Shown: in pieces, positions 11,011-24,061 of the stretch
How the letters are laid out: every line of letters begins with the position of its first letter
Position numbering within the stretch: the first letter of the stretch is position 1
From: Chelydra serpentina
Lineage: Eukaryota > Chordata > Testudines > Chelydridae
Assembly (NCBI GenBank): GCA_037349315.1
Contig: JBAIAC010000033.1
Coordinates: 26,430,001 to 26,494,000, forward strand
Direction of reading: 5' to 3'
Length of the DNA stretch: 64,000 nt
Position numbers and translations under genes: made by a program
Notes under the pieces: generated by a model
What the model saw: the letters and a program-made list of their open reading frames with translations, nothing else
The model's database searches: none
What the model was told of the DNA's origin: nothing

Positions 11011-11361
11011 TCCAGAAGAGATTTGGTCAATTAAAAGGAAAAAGGGTAACTCAAAAGAAGAGAAATAATTTCTCAAAGGGAGGAAGCAGCTTTGGGAGAG
11101 GGGATGGAGCGGCCAGCTGTCTGTTTGTCTATATCATCAGTTACTCCCAGAGGCATAGAGTGGAATTGTTAAATTTAACTTTAAATTATCAACTCTTTGT
11201 GCGTGTCCCAGTGGGGCTGGACTGAAGCATCTGGGTGCTAGTACAATATCAATGTTAAATAAAACATAATAACAACAAAACCATCCGCAGAGTAAGTATC
11301 CCACATTCCAGACTGCAGCACTGTTGATACACTGCCAAAACAGGTGAAGCTGGGGATATAG

Positions 11362-11672
11362 CAGGGGTCGGCAACCTTTCAGAAGTGGTGTGCCGAGTCT
11401 TCATTTATTCACTCTAATTCAAGGTTTCACGTGCCAGTGATACATTTTAACGTTTTTAGAAGGTCTCTTTCTATAAATCTATAATATATAACTAAATTAT
11501 TGTTGTATATGAAGTAAATACGGTTTTTAAAACGTTTAAGAAGCTCCATTTAAAATTAAATTAAAATGCAGAGCCCCCCCCCCCCCCCCAGACCAGTGGC
11601 CAGGACCCGGGCAGTGTGAGTGCCAGTTCGTGTGCCGCCTTTGGCACGCGTGCCATAGGTTGCCTACCCCTG
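11362..11672. mobile_element. hAT-type non-autonomous transposon
   Basis: Termini CAGGGGTCGGCAACCT and AGGTTGCCTACCCCTG are inverted repeats with one mismatch. The flanks carry GGATATAG at 11354-11361 and again at 11672-11679, which fits an 8-bp target duplication; one G is shared with the element end, so the boundary is uncertain by one base. The interior is AT-rich, with a C run at 11575-11590, and has no transposase. Confidence 0.88.
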
Positions 11673-12383
11673 GATATAGGTAGGATATCAGCTGCATCCA
11701 ACGGGGTCTTTGGAAGTTGCAGCAATGGCTAGCAGAGAGTGCACCACCTGGACAGACACCCTAGCAAGGGGTACAAGAATGTACACCATTGCGCACACGC
11801 CTCCACTCTGCCCAGGGAGTTGCATATTGCTTGCATAAACCCCATCATACCTAAGGACAGCCCTTTGCATCCACACACAACAGCCATCCCAGGCATTTGA
11901 TAAGCATTGGTTGCCCTGGTTTGAGGTTTTTAGCTTAGCACAGGCTGAATCAGTGCTTGCTGTCTATGACAGTTTCGACCTAGTCTGGTCAGGAAGGCAC
12001 AGGTTTGGCAGCTGGCCTAGTTCAGCTGGTCCTCGCCATCTGACCGTGTAGTCCCTTATCTTTGAAAACCACTCCAACCCCTTTACTTCTAGCAAAACTG
12101 CTGGCCACTCTGGGGCTGGTGCCTCAGTCCCTACGCACTGATACACTCATGGGTTTAAGTTGTGCTGTGTGGAGAAGTGCCAAAACAATTCTGTCTCGGT
12201 AGGCTGCATGGGAAAGCTGGGGTATTACTCACATCATGCAATAGACAGCTCTACAAGGCTTATCTCACTTTGTGTAGTTGCACTTACTGATCTAACAGGT
12301 CTTTTTCCCTCTTGTAACATCGATGAGCCTGTGACTCCTGGGTTTGATTCTTTGCTGCCCTGCACCTTGCATTGTCATTTACA

Positions 12384-12637
12384 CAGGGCCGGCTCCAGGC
12401 ACCAGACGGCCAAGTGCGTGTCAGGGGCAGCACCCTGCAGGGGGCGTCAGTCCGGGAATTCTGGGGCGGCGTTTTTTTTTTATTTTTTGCTTCGGCACTT
12501 CAGCGGCGGCCATTTTTTTTTTTGCTTCAGCTGGAGTTTTGGTGGGTTTTTTTGCTTCCGCACTTCAGTGGCGGCCACTTTTTTTTTAATTTTTTTTTTT
12601 TTTGCTTGGGGCGGCCAAAAAGCTGGAGCCGGCCCTG
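12384..12637. mobile_element. hAT-type non-autonomous transposon, perfect target duplication
   Basis: Ends CAGGGCCGGCTCCAGGC and AGCTGGAGCCGGCCCTG are inverted repeats. CATTTACA occurs exactly on both sides (12376-12383 and 12638-12645). The interior has two or three copies of a unit with CTTC(G/C)GCACTTCAG(C/T)GGCGGCCA followed by poly-T, probably expanded in tandem. The 214- and 189-codon frames across this region are read-through of the T-rich, GC-rich interior and are not genes. Confidence 0.93.
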
Positions 12638-12645
12638 CATTTACA

Positions 12646-13526
12646 CCAGGCAAAGTAGGTGTAAAATGCTACTGGCTCAGATTGGTGTTATTTGTACACC
12701 CACTTTGCACAACGACTACACAAAAGGCAGGTCAGTTAACACAATTACACGTGGCTCATTTACACATCGTCCTGCTGTTTTCAATCATCTCCCTGCTGTT
12801 CTGAGGCCTGCCAGGATGATAGATGGATTTTGCACACACATCTGCTCATGTGCACACACAAACACAAGTGAATGCACATTCACATGCACTCCACACTCAA
12901 GCCATCTCACAGTCCCAGTCAAGTTAATTTATTCCAGCTAAAGACTGTGATGCAAAATGCTCTTTGGGTCTTCCGCTTGTTTTGCTTCCAATACAATAGA
13001 ATCAGCGCGGTGGTGGGTCATGGCTGGAGGAATTCAGTTCAGAAAACCTGCTCATGGGGAACTGTTTCCATTTGTTATTTGCAATAACAGTGGCAGCGCT
13101 CACAAATGGTGAAAAGGGCAATGAGATTAAAGAGCTCTACCTGGGATGTCCATAGAAGGGTCTGCTCCGTGCAGCTGTCATGGAAAATATAACTTCATTT
13201 GCATGAGTCATTTTCCCCTATGAGGGAGCCTGCATATGCCATGGCAGCGATGTTCTTTCACTGGGACTCCCTTCCAATTAATCACAAGACTGTCAAACAA
13301 CTGTTGATCAGCATCCAAGCATCAAACTTTGCATGCACATATAAATGTGCTAGAAAACAGCCTGCCGTGATGGGGGAGTGTCAGCCTGGGGTCTTGCTGA
13401 CTTCAGGTCCAGAAAAGATTTGGCCTATGACTATGCCCCATTGTAATGTCCTGGAATGATCCTTTCTGTGTGCCTCATCTGGGCTTTGAAACAACCAAAG
13501 TAGACGAGGCCCCTTAAGAATCCATC
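12646..13526. other. Unassigned sequence
   Basis: No gene or clear repeat, apart from CA-rich words near 12832-12890. Confidence 0.4.
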
Positions 13527-13590
13527 CTGAGGCCCAGCGGTGCTAGACCCTGTGCAAACACACAGGGAGGCACCGTTCCTGCCCCCAAAC
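13527..13590 (+). repeat. Fragment of the 10262 repeat family
   Basis: GCGGTGCTAGACCCTGTGCA followed by AACACACAGGGAGG and CCGTTCCTGCCCCCAAA matches the right half of the 10262-10410 family. Confidence 0.5.
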
Positions 13591-13599
13591 TGGTTTAGC

Positions 13600-13800
13600 G
13601 CTTTCAAAGGTTTCTCAAAAGTTAAAAAGAAGTGATCAAAACGTTGGGGAAAAGGCAGAAAGAAGGGGAACCGTTGGGGGAAAGTAGGAATAAATTTTGA
13701 AAAAGTGCCAAATGGTTTAAAAAATTGGGGGCAAAAAACAAAGCGAAATGGAGAGAAAGCAAATTAAAATAAAATGAAACGAAAAGGGGTAGTGAGGGGA
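13600..13800. repeat. Purine-rich low-complexity stretch
   Basis: GAAAA/GGGGAAA-rich plus strand with words such as AAAACGTTGGGGAAAAGG. It may be a decayed copy of the A/T-rich family at 18360-18750 and 35900-36250, which share GAAAA and TTTTC blocks; no boundaries are visible. Confidence 0.4.
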
Positions 13801-14114
13801 TAATTTCAGTCCCAGAAGTGGAGGGGGAGGCATTCTTCAATCCATTCATCAACCTTGTGTATGTGTGTGTTGGGGAGGGGGAGGGGTGACTCATGCTATC
13901 CCTGTTTTCCCAGTTCAAGCACTGGAACATAGATGATGCTCCCAACCCTGATGCAATCACCTCCCTGCTGTACTCTGATAAGAGCCCTCTCACACCTTCC
14001 AGCTTTAGAAGCAGAGCACAGACCCTCGCCATTACAGCTGGCAACAACATCTCTCCAACTTGAGTGGACACAGGAGAGCGATGTGGCTACCAACCTTAAA
14101 CCAAGTGCCTCATA

Positions 14115-14330
14115 GGAAGGATGGCCCTGTGGGTGAGGCACTGGACTAGGCCTCAAGAGACTGGGGTTCATTGCCTAGCTCTGCCATAGACTTCCTTTGG
14201 TTTAGTCACCTACTTACCCTGTCTCTGTTCCTATCTGTATAATGGGGATAACAGCACTTCCCTACACACCAAGATGTTATGAGGGTAAATCCATGAACGA
14301 TTGTGAGGTGCTCAAATAGGACAGTGATGG
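14115..14330 (+). repeat. MIR-type SINE
   Basis: Order of MIR landmarks: GGCCCTGTGGGTGAGGCACT, a B-box-like GGGGTTCATTGCCTAGC, CTCTGCCATAGACTTCC, then TCTGTATAATGGGGATAACA and the downstream TGTTATGAGGGTAAA. Close to full length for a MIR. Confidence 0.75.
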
Positions 14331-14689
14331 GGCCATATGAGAAGCTGGACAGAACCTGTTTCTGCAGTGGTCATGGAAGGTCACTCCTAAACCCGGGTCT
14401 TCTGTCACCAATGAGCACTGTCATTTTGGGGGTAACTCTTTCAAGTTATAGATATATATGAAGGGATGCTGCCAAGCCTTCAGGATTGATATGTGAACGA
14501 AATATGTACTGCACAGTTACTACACACAAGGTTCTCACGTTTTCAAGACCTAATAGAAACAAATGTGTAATTGCATAGTTCACTGATTTAACAACTCTCA
14601 GCGTTTTTGATTAACAGCCCCTTTATATTTTCAATTCAATTCATAGACTTTTACAGCAAATAATGAAAGTCAGAAATTCATTGGTTTGT

Positions 14690-15047
14690 GTCTGGGAACT
14701 TGTCTAGCTGTTGGGTCTTGCTGAAATGCTCAGGGTCCAATTGCCCCCTATATTAGTGGTTGGAAAGGAATTTTCCCTTGGGTCAAATTGGCAGAGACCC
14801 TCGGGGGAGGGAGGGGGATGTTCTTCCTCTGCAGCTTGGAGCACAGGTGAGTTGCAGGTTTAAACTAGAGAAAATGGTGGATTCTGTGTAACTTGAAATC
14901 TTTTAATCATGATTTAAGGACTTCAGTAACTCAGCCAGAGGTTAGGGGCCTATTACAGCAGTGGGTGAGCAAGGTTCTGTGGCCTGCAATGTTCAGGAGG
15001 TCAGACTAGATGGTCATGATGGTTCCTTCTGGCCTTAAAGTCTATGA
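14690..15047 (+). mobile_element. CR1 LINE 3' end
   Basis: GGTCAAATTGGCAGAGACCC, CTTCCTCTGCAGCTTGGAG, CATGATTTAAGGACTTCAGT, then AGGAGGTCAGACTAGATGG, CCTTCTGGCCTTAAAGTC and TATGAG form the 3' UTR and end of a CR1 subfamily. The same tail, interrupted, is seen at 37130-37525. Confidence 0.8.
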
Positions 15048-16559
15048 GAAGAGAAAGTCCGTGCCCCATTAAAACATAGAGTCTATGAAGTGCACCGCAC
15101 ATCCCATTAAAGTCAGCAGGCATTCGGTGCTTCTTGGGATAATGCCTTAAATCAGAAATAGGCAGAGCAGAACTCTCATATGGAACTCTCCAGATGAAAA
15201 CTTGCTGTGAGGTTTTTTTTTCTTGTAGCAGGTTGTTCAGCTATTTTGAGGTACCCCGCCATTTCTGTAGGGTGAGGTGTTGAAATTTAACAGAGTGGAT
15301 GAGAAGACATAGCTGGTGAGTATCAACATGCATGTTCTGTTGCATCCCTCATGGATGAAGACAAAGCAGTGTGTCAGGAGGATGCTGTGTCCTGAATGCC
15401 TCAGAAATCAGAATGATACCACATATTACACTAAAGAGCCAGAGCCATCTACTCAGCATGGAAATGTGTGCAATTACTCCATACAGTTTCCTTACGACCC
15501 TACTAAATCTCCCCGGTTGTTTAGCTCCAGAACAAGTCCCATGACCACCAGCCCTGAGAATCAATGAGCAATGCTCATAATAGTTTGCATTCAAATCACT
15601 ACAGATAACCATCACAAAATGTGGATAGTTATCAGAAGCTTATATGAGCTGTTTGAACCTCTTAAATCTGCAAAACCAGGCTGACATTTGCATAAAAGCA
15701 AACTTTCTCATGAGATTTCCATGACCTCTGCTTCAAGTCTCAGTTAAAATATACTGTAAGGAGAACAGCCTATCTCATGGTAGTTTGGCATTCCTTGTTG
15801 TTGTAGTTGTTTGTTCCAATTCTGGGTGAAAACTGGAAGTGAAAAGCACTTCTCCAAATATATCAGAATGTGCAAAAAAAGTTTGTTTGGAATTTTGTGA
15901 AGATTCAGGGATCTCTTTAATTCATGCAACCTGGTTCCCACATCTCTAGCCATCAGTACCACTTGCTACATGGTTGGGTCAGCACAAAGGAGCTGATTAT
16001 CAAGGTGACTGATCACCTGCAGCTCTCATTGATTAACTGGAATTTTAGGTGCTCAGATCCTCTGAAAGTCAGGACCCAAATCCCTTCTGGACAATCATAT
16101 GTAGGTTCTGCTGGAGAAACTCAGTTTCAAAGGGGAGTTTCTTTGACAGCTTTGACAGCGTCTCTGTGGGTAAGTGGAGATGATCATGCAGCAACAAGAC
16201 AAAACTATAACGGAATATTGTTTTATTTCTGTGGAGTGTTGTACTTAAGGAATTCTACAATGTTTTATAAAGCCAGTCTCTCAATACCCAGGGTCTGATT
16301 CCCCTCTCACTCACACCAGTGTAAATCAAGATTGAGTCCAGTAAAGGTAAGCCCATATTTAGGTGCTTTGCTGAATCAGGGTCTAAAACTGTGTTAGGAT
16401 CAGCATAAGACCCTATTGGTGCAATGGTTGTATACGCACACACTACAGCAATTATGTGCTCAGGAATAGCTCACATGTGGCAAGAGACATTAGAACCTAC
16501 TTTACTGAGAGAAGGAGCATCACTGAAGAAGGATGCTGTCCCTTACCATGATGCCTACA
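15048..16559. other. Unassigned sequence
   Basis: No supported gene. A partial palindromic repeat (CTGATTCCCCTCTCACTCAC, ACCAGTGTAAATC) lies at about 16295-16330. Confidence 0.4.
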
Positions 16560-16690
16560 AAAACAGACTGTAGGATCTTTGGGGCAGAGACCATCTTTTT
16601 GTTCTTTGTTTGTACAGCACCTAGCACTATGGGGTCCTGGTTTATGCCTGGGTTTCCTGGATGCTACTGCAGTACAAATAAAGAAGATAT
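16560..16690 (-). repeat. Copy of the 10262 repeat family, reverse orientation
   Basis: On the minus strand the order is TTTGTACTGCAGTAGCATCC, AACCAGGACCCCATAGTGC, TAGGTGCTGTACAAACAAAG, then CTGCCCCAAAGATCCTACAG, the same as the plus-strand copy at 10262-10410. Confidence 0.65.
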
Positions 16691-17324
16691 CAAATGCTCT
16701 AGGGGCTAGAACTGCCACTGAACAGCTGTCTGATCAAGGACAAGGAAAATGAACTTCAGGTTAACTCTGTATCCTCTAATGCTGCATGACATCTATTGGT
16801 CTCCCATTAGTATCACCTATTCCATACCGACACAGACTCATGCACGGCTCCTCTTTCGCCAAGAGCTTTCAACTAGTGACTCCTTCAAAGCACAGAAGGT
16901 CCATGTTCTGTGCTGCTGCTGAGTAGCTCTGCTGATCGGTGTGCATCTCCAGATTGCAGGCCTTTCATTTTACTTCTGCAGGGGCTCAAAAAGAAGCTTT
17001 TCATTTATTTCATATCCCCTAGCTCTGTGGCTTCTTCACAACCTTCATAAATCAGACTGCATGGCAGGGGTTATTTATTTACAACGTTTTTATATTGTAA
17101 ACGGATCATTTGTATTTGTATCTATATTTCCTTCCCTTTCCAGTCCTGTGGTCTCAAAATTCCCCTCTCAGGCCATGTGTGCCCATTAAGTCTCTTTGGC
17201 ATGATGAAATATAAATAATTTCACTTCCACTCTCTCTCCCGTCATTTGTACAAGGTGAAGGCAATCGATACATGTGACTAATGTTGCTAACTACAAATGC
17301 AGCAATGCAGCTGTTGTACTAAAC

Positions 17325-17770
17325 CAGGCCTGCACAACTCATAAAGCGGCGAGGGCCATATTACTCCAAAGAAAACAGCTGAGGGCCGAAACCCCCTGGC
17401 CCCGTGGAAACAACCCCCCCTGCCCCCAGCGCTGCCTGCCCCGCGGAAACAACCCCTTCTTCTCCAGCGCTGGGGTGTGGAAGCCTGTACAGGGGGAAAG
17501 AAACAGCGTGCATAGGGTGACCAGATCACAGCAGTAAAATAGGACCCTCTCCCTCCCCGCTCGGCCCCACCATCACACCCCTCTTCACCCCCCCAGGGGT
17601 CACTATATTACTGCACACAACAGTCAATCAATGCAGTTGTAGATAAATCTCTGTTGAATGAATGAGATGTGAATGAGGAAGGCGTGGAAGGCAGGCACCT
17701 CCAGACAGCTGAAACCCTTGCCTACTCACACACCCCCCACCCCGCGTGGGCCGCATGTTGTGCAGGCCTG
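17325..17770. mobile_element. hAT-type non-autonomous transposon, perfect target duplication
   Basis: CAGGCCTGCACAAC at the left and GTTGTGCAGGCCTG at the right are perfect inverted termini. TACTAAAC flanks both sides exactly (17317-17324 and 17771-17778). The interior is C-rich (GCGGAAACAACCCC repeated in tandem around 17400-17455). A GGGTGACCAGATCACA segment at 17515-17530 resembles the end of another turtle repeat, so a second element may be nested inside. Confidence 0.94.
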
Positions 17771-18359
17771 TACTAAACTAACCCATTTCTAAGCAGTTTT
17801 TACTATAATGTAATTATTACAAGGATACCTTTCCATGGACAAAAATATTCAACACAAGGGGCTTGATTCACCACTGTGGCCAGAATTTTCAAAAGAGCAT
17901 TTGGGCACCAGAATAAGTGACTGGTTTTTCAAAAGAGCTCAACATCTTGGGTTTTACAAATTCCACCAAATCCCACTAAAAGTCCAATAAAACTCTGAAC
18001 CCAGAATATCTGGGTTGGGACTTTAAGTTCTGAACGTGTAAGAATATGAAACATAAAAAATATTTTGTGTGACTTTTATTCCATAATTCTTTTTTTATGT
18101 TAGAAACACGCAAGGGCCATGGTGTGGTGACATCACACAATCTTGTGGGTTTTGGTGAGGCTATAGATGGAAATCAGCTCAAATGCCAATCATTTCACGT
18201 TGCAAATACACCCATTGCTCCATCGGCTCAGTGTTTCTGTGGGCGAGGTTCAATGGGATAAGCAAGCAAATGAATGCCACCTCACTCCTTTCTGAATTCT
18301 CCCCATGCTTAGGCTGCATTAGGTGACCCTGTCTCTCTGCAGTTCACGTGGTGCTAAGC

Positions 18360-18750
18360 TGAAGATGGTGGAAAACAGGAAAAACCAAATCGCAAAAAAA
18401 TGTAAAGTCATTTTCATTCTGCAGGTTTTGAAAAAGAACATTTTTTTATTTGAATTTTTTCCAAAAAAAAAAAAAGGCCAACAAAAATTTTCAACTTTGA
18501 CTTTTTTCATCTTTCTTGGGGTGGGGTTCAGTTTTCCATGCACCTCAACCCACTTTTTCTTCCTTTCCCCTTTTTGCCACAGAAAAAAGGTGAGAAAAGG
18601 CGGGGAAAGGATGAGAGGGAGGAAAACAATAAACCTAAAAACCAAACAGAAGCTAATTTCTGTTTTCCAATTTCATCAGAAAAGTAACATTTCAGCAGCA
18701 AATTTTGTTTCCAAAGATTTCAGATTTTTAAAAAATGGACCAACTCTATG
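18360..18750. repeat. A/T-homopolymer-rich dispersed repeat
   Basis: Long alternating A- and T-runs (AAAAAAATG, TTTTTTTATT, CCAAAAAAAAAAAAAGG) with GAAAACAGGAAAAACC and TTTTCC words. It resembles 35900-36250. The class is not assigned. The 143- and 108-codon frames here are composition artefacts. Confidence 0.4.
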
Positions 18751-20535
18751 GTAAACAATTATTAATAAATAATATGGACTCTCTGGTGACTGATCTTGCA
18801 GTTCTTCCCTTACTTTGAATACGTCTGAGACCTGTGAAACTGTAAAATAGTCTCCCAAGCTTGTTCATTTAAAACTAGACTGCACAAACCACCAGAACAC
18901 ACACACCTCTTCATGTACTGTAGTGTTACTCCATGGAATCCACCCTGCGGCATGCAGTGCTTGGTGGAGGTAACTTGCACTGGCAGGAGTATGGACTGAA
19001 TGACCTAACAGATGTTTGCCATCTCGACGGCTATGGTTCCATGACCCACAAAAAGAGTTTACATTTGTGATGCTGCTGTGTAAGTCTGGACTCAGTCCTC
19101 TTCTGCACCCTGTCTCCCCTGGGCACAGCAAAGGCGAGGGAGCACAAAGGGGATGGAAGTTATTCCCCAAACCTGAGGCCAGTTAGAGCCAGCAGCTGCT
19201 GTAAACTACACCTCAGTCGCAAAGATCCCCAAAGGACCATCTCCTAGCCAGGGACTGCAAGGGTACAGCTGCTCTGGCCAGGCCTCCACCCATTCCCAAC
19301 ACACTCCCTATGCTAGGGCCTGGGCAGAAGATGGCATAGAGTCTCTGCCAGGGGGTATGCCAGCTGGCTGTTAAAGCCAACTATATGACCCCTTTGTGCC
19401 AAAGGATACAATTATACATAGCCCGGCTCTACATCCAAGGATAGAAAGCCAGGCAAAGACACCAAATGTTGGGTGATTAAATCCAGAAATATTCCATCAC
19501 TTGCTGCCTCTTTTAATACTTAGTACCTAGAAGGACATTTTGTTCCACATACCTGCTATAGCAGGGAGAAATGACATAGGCAGAGGCAGATTTCCAAAGA
19601 TGGACATTCACAGTTGCACACACATACTTCTGCACACTGCTAATAAATTTTGTCATATGTCTGTTGTACTTGTGGAAATCTGCACATACATCTGGCTAGT
19701 TAGGCGTCCAGATGCCCAAAGGCTAGCACAAATATCTAGTGTGCATGCCCACACTGAATATTATCACCCAGAGGATGGGTGTATGCATCTTTGAGAATCT
19801 TTGGTATCTAATGTCATGTTACCTTCCACTCCATTATTGTCAACCACAAACTGCTAGGGGGCTTGCTCAGGTGAGCAGCATTTCAAAGGCCTTTGTTGAC
19901 TGATTTAAAAATGGCTCCACTTTGGCTATATTAAATAGCTGGGAACTTTATCAGTAGGAACATGCTACACCCAACATGATGGACCTTGTCTCTTCCCTAT
20001 TCCCTTCACCCATCTAGATCTATTTACTCCCTTGTCTTGTTCATCCCCCCACAGTTTCAGTGCAAGGGCCCTACTTCTTCTTTGTATCTCCTGCCACCGG
20101 TAATGAACTGTCTCTTGTATCTCTCTGCCTCATCAACTCTCCATTTCTTTTCAATTCTCATTTTAAAATGTATATTTCCTGTTCTCCCTTGACTCTACCT
20201 CTTAATTTGACTCATCCTCTGCGATCAATCTTCTAACTGCTTAAATTTATTCACCATACAATGTCTTTACGACCACTGTTTTCTGTAATTTATGCCATAT
20301 ATTGTCTGGCATTAATTTAATACTAGAAAATGTTTTGTGATCCAGCTTACATAAAAGGTGCTTTACAATAAAAGTTTTATTGTACGCTATGGACAAAATC
20401 TGCATAGTCTTTATCACAGCATCTTGCCGCATCTTGAATGTCAATTCCAGTTTATCAACATCCCTCTTGGAATTCATGGAGACATTTGATTGGAATTGGT
20501 TTCATAACTAACCTGATAAAGCAATTTGTTCTTGC

Positions 20536-20570
20536 GAGAGAAAGAAAGAAAGAAAGAAAAAGAAAGAAGT
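20536..20570. repeat. (GAAA)n microsatellite
   Basis: About eight imperfect AGAA/GAAA units on the plus strand. Confidence 0.95.
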
Positions 20571-22929
20571 GTTAATCTCTTCCACTGCTCTGGCTTCTTC
20601 AGCCATCATGGTGGTTCCCTTAACATTGCCATGTAAGATGGGCCAGAGAGGCCCCACACTGGCAATGAGGGGGTTAAGGTATGCCTGTGGCTCCACCTGC
20701 TACACCTGCAGCCAATGTCAAACATGGAGAACTAGCCTCTGACAGAGCTCAGCTTCTCTTGATGGGAGAGAAGCCTGGTTATGGCCCTGAGAGGGAGCTT
20801 GCTAGCCAGCTGGATCAACCCCCTTAGAAGGGGAGACCAGACCGCAGGGGAAAACCAGTGGATGCCTGGCTGTTTGGGAGACAAGTCCTGAACAGAAGGG
20901 TGGGGCTTCACTGAAGGTTCGAGGGACAGCCCTGTTTTTGACTTGCGTTTGTTTTGTTCCCGATTACCTCTGAAATTTAGTGGCCCAGAAAGGGTAGAAC
21001 TGCAGGATGCTTTGGCCGGAAGGACTCTAGACCTCACAGAGGCAGTGACACACCAGCAGAGACCCACAGCTGAGTGAGTTGTGCCCTGAATGACAACACA
21101 GAGGAGCTGCCATGGTTATTTTATTTTCTTGTCTGGGTCTGATTTGTACTTAAATTCGTATCTTCTGGGTACAGAGCAGGGGCTCTACAGAATGATATAT
21201 GTAGAACTATCATTTTTCACTACTTGTTTGTATCTCTGCTCTAAAATTGTCCAAAACTGAGGAACTGGATGGAGCTGAGGATTGAGAATGAGATAAAAGA
21301 GTCTGTTACTTCTGGGTCACCGTGTGGCCCGAGTCAATACAGATAGAATAGCTCTATTATCTGGTGGCTGTCATGACTCATACAGGTTGTTTTGGTACTT
21401 CTCTTGTCTCTGTTTGGTGACCAGGTGTATGTATCTCTAATTCCACCAACACAATCAAAGCCAGCAAAGAAGCCAAGGATTAAATGGACCATGGAGCCTG
21501 AACTCCCCTTGATCCCTGGAGTTTGTCTCTCCAAAGGAATGTTGAGAAACACTAGTTGGGGGCTGTGTGTGAAAGAAGCTTCTTCTGCTGGCGTTGGTGC
21601 AGACCTCTTTGTTGCAATAAGGAGTTGGTTTTAGAGAATGACCCAAGCCACGAAGTTCGGATCCAGATCTGGATTCCAAGTTCCCCACAGTCTGGGCGTA
21701 GGATCCTTAGTAAGATAATCCTAAAGCCAACACCAGCAGAGCTGACCTAAGCTATTTAGATGATACGCTGATGAGCATGGGATGGAGGCGTTTGTGAATG
21801 GACAGCTTTGTACCTGGCAAGCTGCAGATTTTAACTACAATGGTTATTCTGCACTGTATTTGGGCACCAGCATAATCTGTTGCATTGATTGAGGTTAAGC
21901 AGTCAAACATTCTGGAGGTAGTGGGCATGTTTCTCCAGGACTCTCGGGGCCCCAACTAAAGGAGCCTCACATTCTCCTTTACGTTTTAAGATCCAGATGT
22001 GAACTGCAAATATGACTCTGAATGCTAACCATAGACTAATACAATTTATCACATGCTGACAGGTTTCAGTCCCATGAATGAGCCTCCCGGCAGGTCCTTT
22101 GACATCTCCCCACTCTAGCTCATGTGAACTGAGTGGCAAAGGTCTTTGTGAATAGCAGGGTGAAGTCAATAGCTTTTCTCACTGTATGGGCTAATACATC
22201 TCTCCATTCCCTTTAGGATTAACCAAGTTCAGATGAGCCGAACAGTCCCTCTTCCTTTCAGATACATGTAACTTCTATTGGCATATCCTGCTGGGAGAGA
22301 CTCAGACCCCCATGCCAGGGGGTTAAGTCTTGTATCTTTCTCTTGTCTTTACGGTAGTAATAAGTCCGGTGCCCCACACTAACATAAATCCTACCCTGTG
22401 GAACAACCAGCAATATTTCAGTAATAGCCCATTTATTAGCCTTATGCCCAAAGCATGGCAAGCCACAGTGGTTCTGTTTATTCTCAACAATGCACAATTC
22501 CTTAGCAATATCACCCACCACAAAGTTTGTTCTCTCAGTTGTCTCCCTCCCAGTGCTTTACTCTTTAGATTCATGGCTCCATGAATAGCTGGAGTCTGCA
22601 CATGAATATGTGATTTCAGGTATTTTGTAAATCTTTTTCACTCCAGGGATTGGGATTGCTACCTAGCCAGGATGGGAAAATATATACCCATGAACAGACA
22701 ATTTAGCAAAATAACTGTAAGCGTCAGTTATGCCTGAACAAAGAACTGCAAATGACCCTGTAGTGTGCTTTATACTCTCTTCTTGCCTCAGATTGCACTG
22801 CAGGTTATTTACAATTCAGAATTCACATAGTCCTGCATCCGTAAATGTCTTTCTTTCTCACTTTCTTCCTGATTAAGTGGCAGAGCCTAATCTCAGCCCA
22901 GTCCCCATAGCCACAGCAAACACAAATCT

Positions 22930-23150
22930 TCCCAGAGATAACCGAAATAGCTCTTTTATTTATTTTTATTCTTTTGCAAATGCAGTTATTTACATATTAA
23001 AGTGGTTATTAGGGGAGAAAAGTCACTGATGCAAATTTGACATTCAGATGTCAGCTCCTCCATAAATAAGGTCAACTATGATGAGGACACGTTAGTCTCC
23101 AATTATAGGTCTCTTAATGCTTAAATAATGCTGATGTGCGGCATCTGCCA
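22930..23150. promoter_or_regulatory. Possible conserved AT-rich non-coding block
   Basis: TTATTTATTTTTATTC, CATATTAAAGTGGTTATTAG, CCAATTATAGG and GCTTAAATAATGCTG in repeat-free sequence. Homeodomain- and MEF2-like words suggest a regulatory element, with no independent support. Confidence 0.17.
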
Positions 23151-24061
23151 TCAGTACACAGGCTCATAAAAAGATCCTCACCAGAGTCACCTGGGTTGAA
23201 ATTTGCTCATCTTGCTGTCTCATGGCTTTTTGGCTAGTACGTGATTCATATGCTGACCTGAAAGCCTTCCAGATCTGCAGGGACAGATGGCTGGGTTCTA
23301 CAGGACAGCCTCCTTGATCAGAGTATACCCAGTGTCCCCTTCCCCCTCTGTGAACACCCCTCCCACTGCTAAGAAACAAGTGGCCTAATTTTCTGAACTA
23401 AGACCAACCTGGCTTGGGTTACAGAATGGTCGCTGCCACACCTATCACTCAATCCTAATGGAAAAAGCATCTTGTTTGTTTCCAAACAAGATACCAGTCA
23501 CTAATGTGGGGAGGCATTCTCCTTGGCCATCGTTGCAAGCTGGAGTGATAGATGATCTTGTATCCGAGAGGCTTAGCATGGCAAAGGGGACTGAAATAGT
23601 CACTACTGGAGCCCTGCCGTGGTCCCAGTGTTTGACCTCGTGCTATATTTTCTCTGTCAAATAGCTCCTTGCATAGCTGTACGTTTCCTATTACATAACA
23701 CTGGAGTCCAGAGCTAATTGATGACTCCTTTTTAACATCTCTCAGGTATCGGACGGATAAACTGCTTCTATCATTATATGGTACCACTAATGCAAGGTGT
23801 AGGGTGACAGGGGCTTAGGAGAAGAGCCCATGGCCTACTGCCAAATGCCTCTGGGACTTTTTATGTGTGCCTCTTGCTTGCTTGGTAATACTTCCCCCCC
23901 CTCCCCCCACTAAATCTTTGCTTGCAGTGAGTTGGCATGTCTTGCTTTCTTATGGTATAGCCCAATGTCATCTTCCCTTTCAGTGGCAGCTCCCCCAGTC
24001 TGGACCCAGTAGCTGTAACTACAAACCGAAAGTAAAAGAAGGCTATTAGGATTTGTAGGCA

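Larger units (their letters stand above)
18751..24061. other. Mostly unassigned sequence
   Basis: No supported gene. Contains the GAAA microsatellite at 20536, a possible decayed LTR- or repeat-like stretch at 20640-21110 that I cannot classify, and the AT-rich block at 22930-23150. Confidence 0.4.

Noticed and set aside
12160..12804. 214-codon open frame on the plus strand
   Set aside because: It runs across the hAT element at 12384-12637, and its Phe-rich middle is a translation of the element's T tracts. No domain is present.
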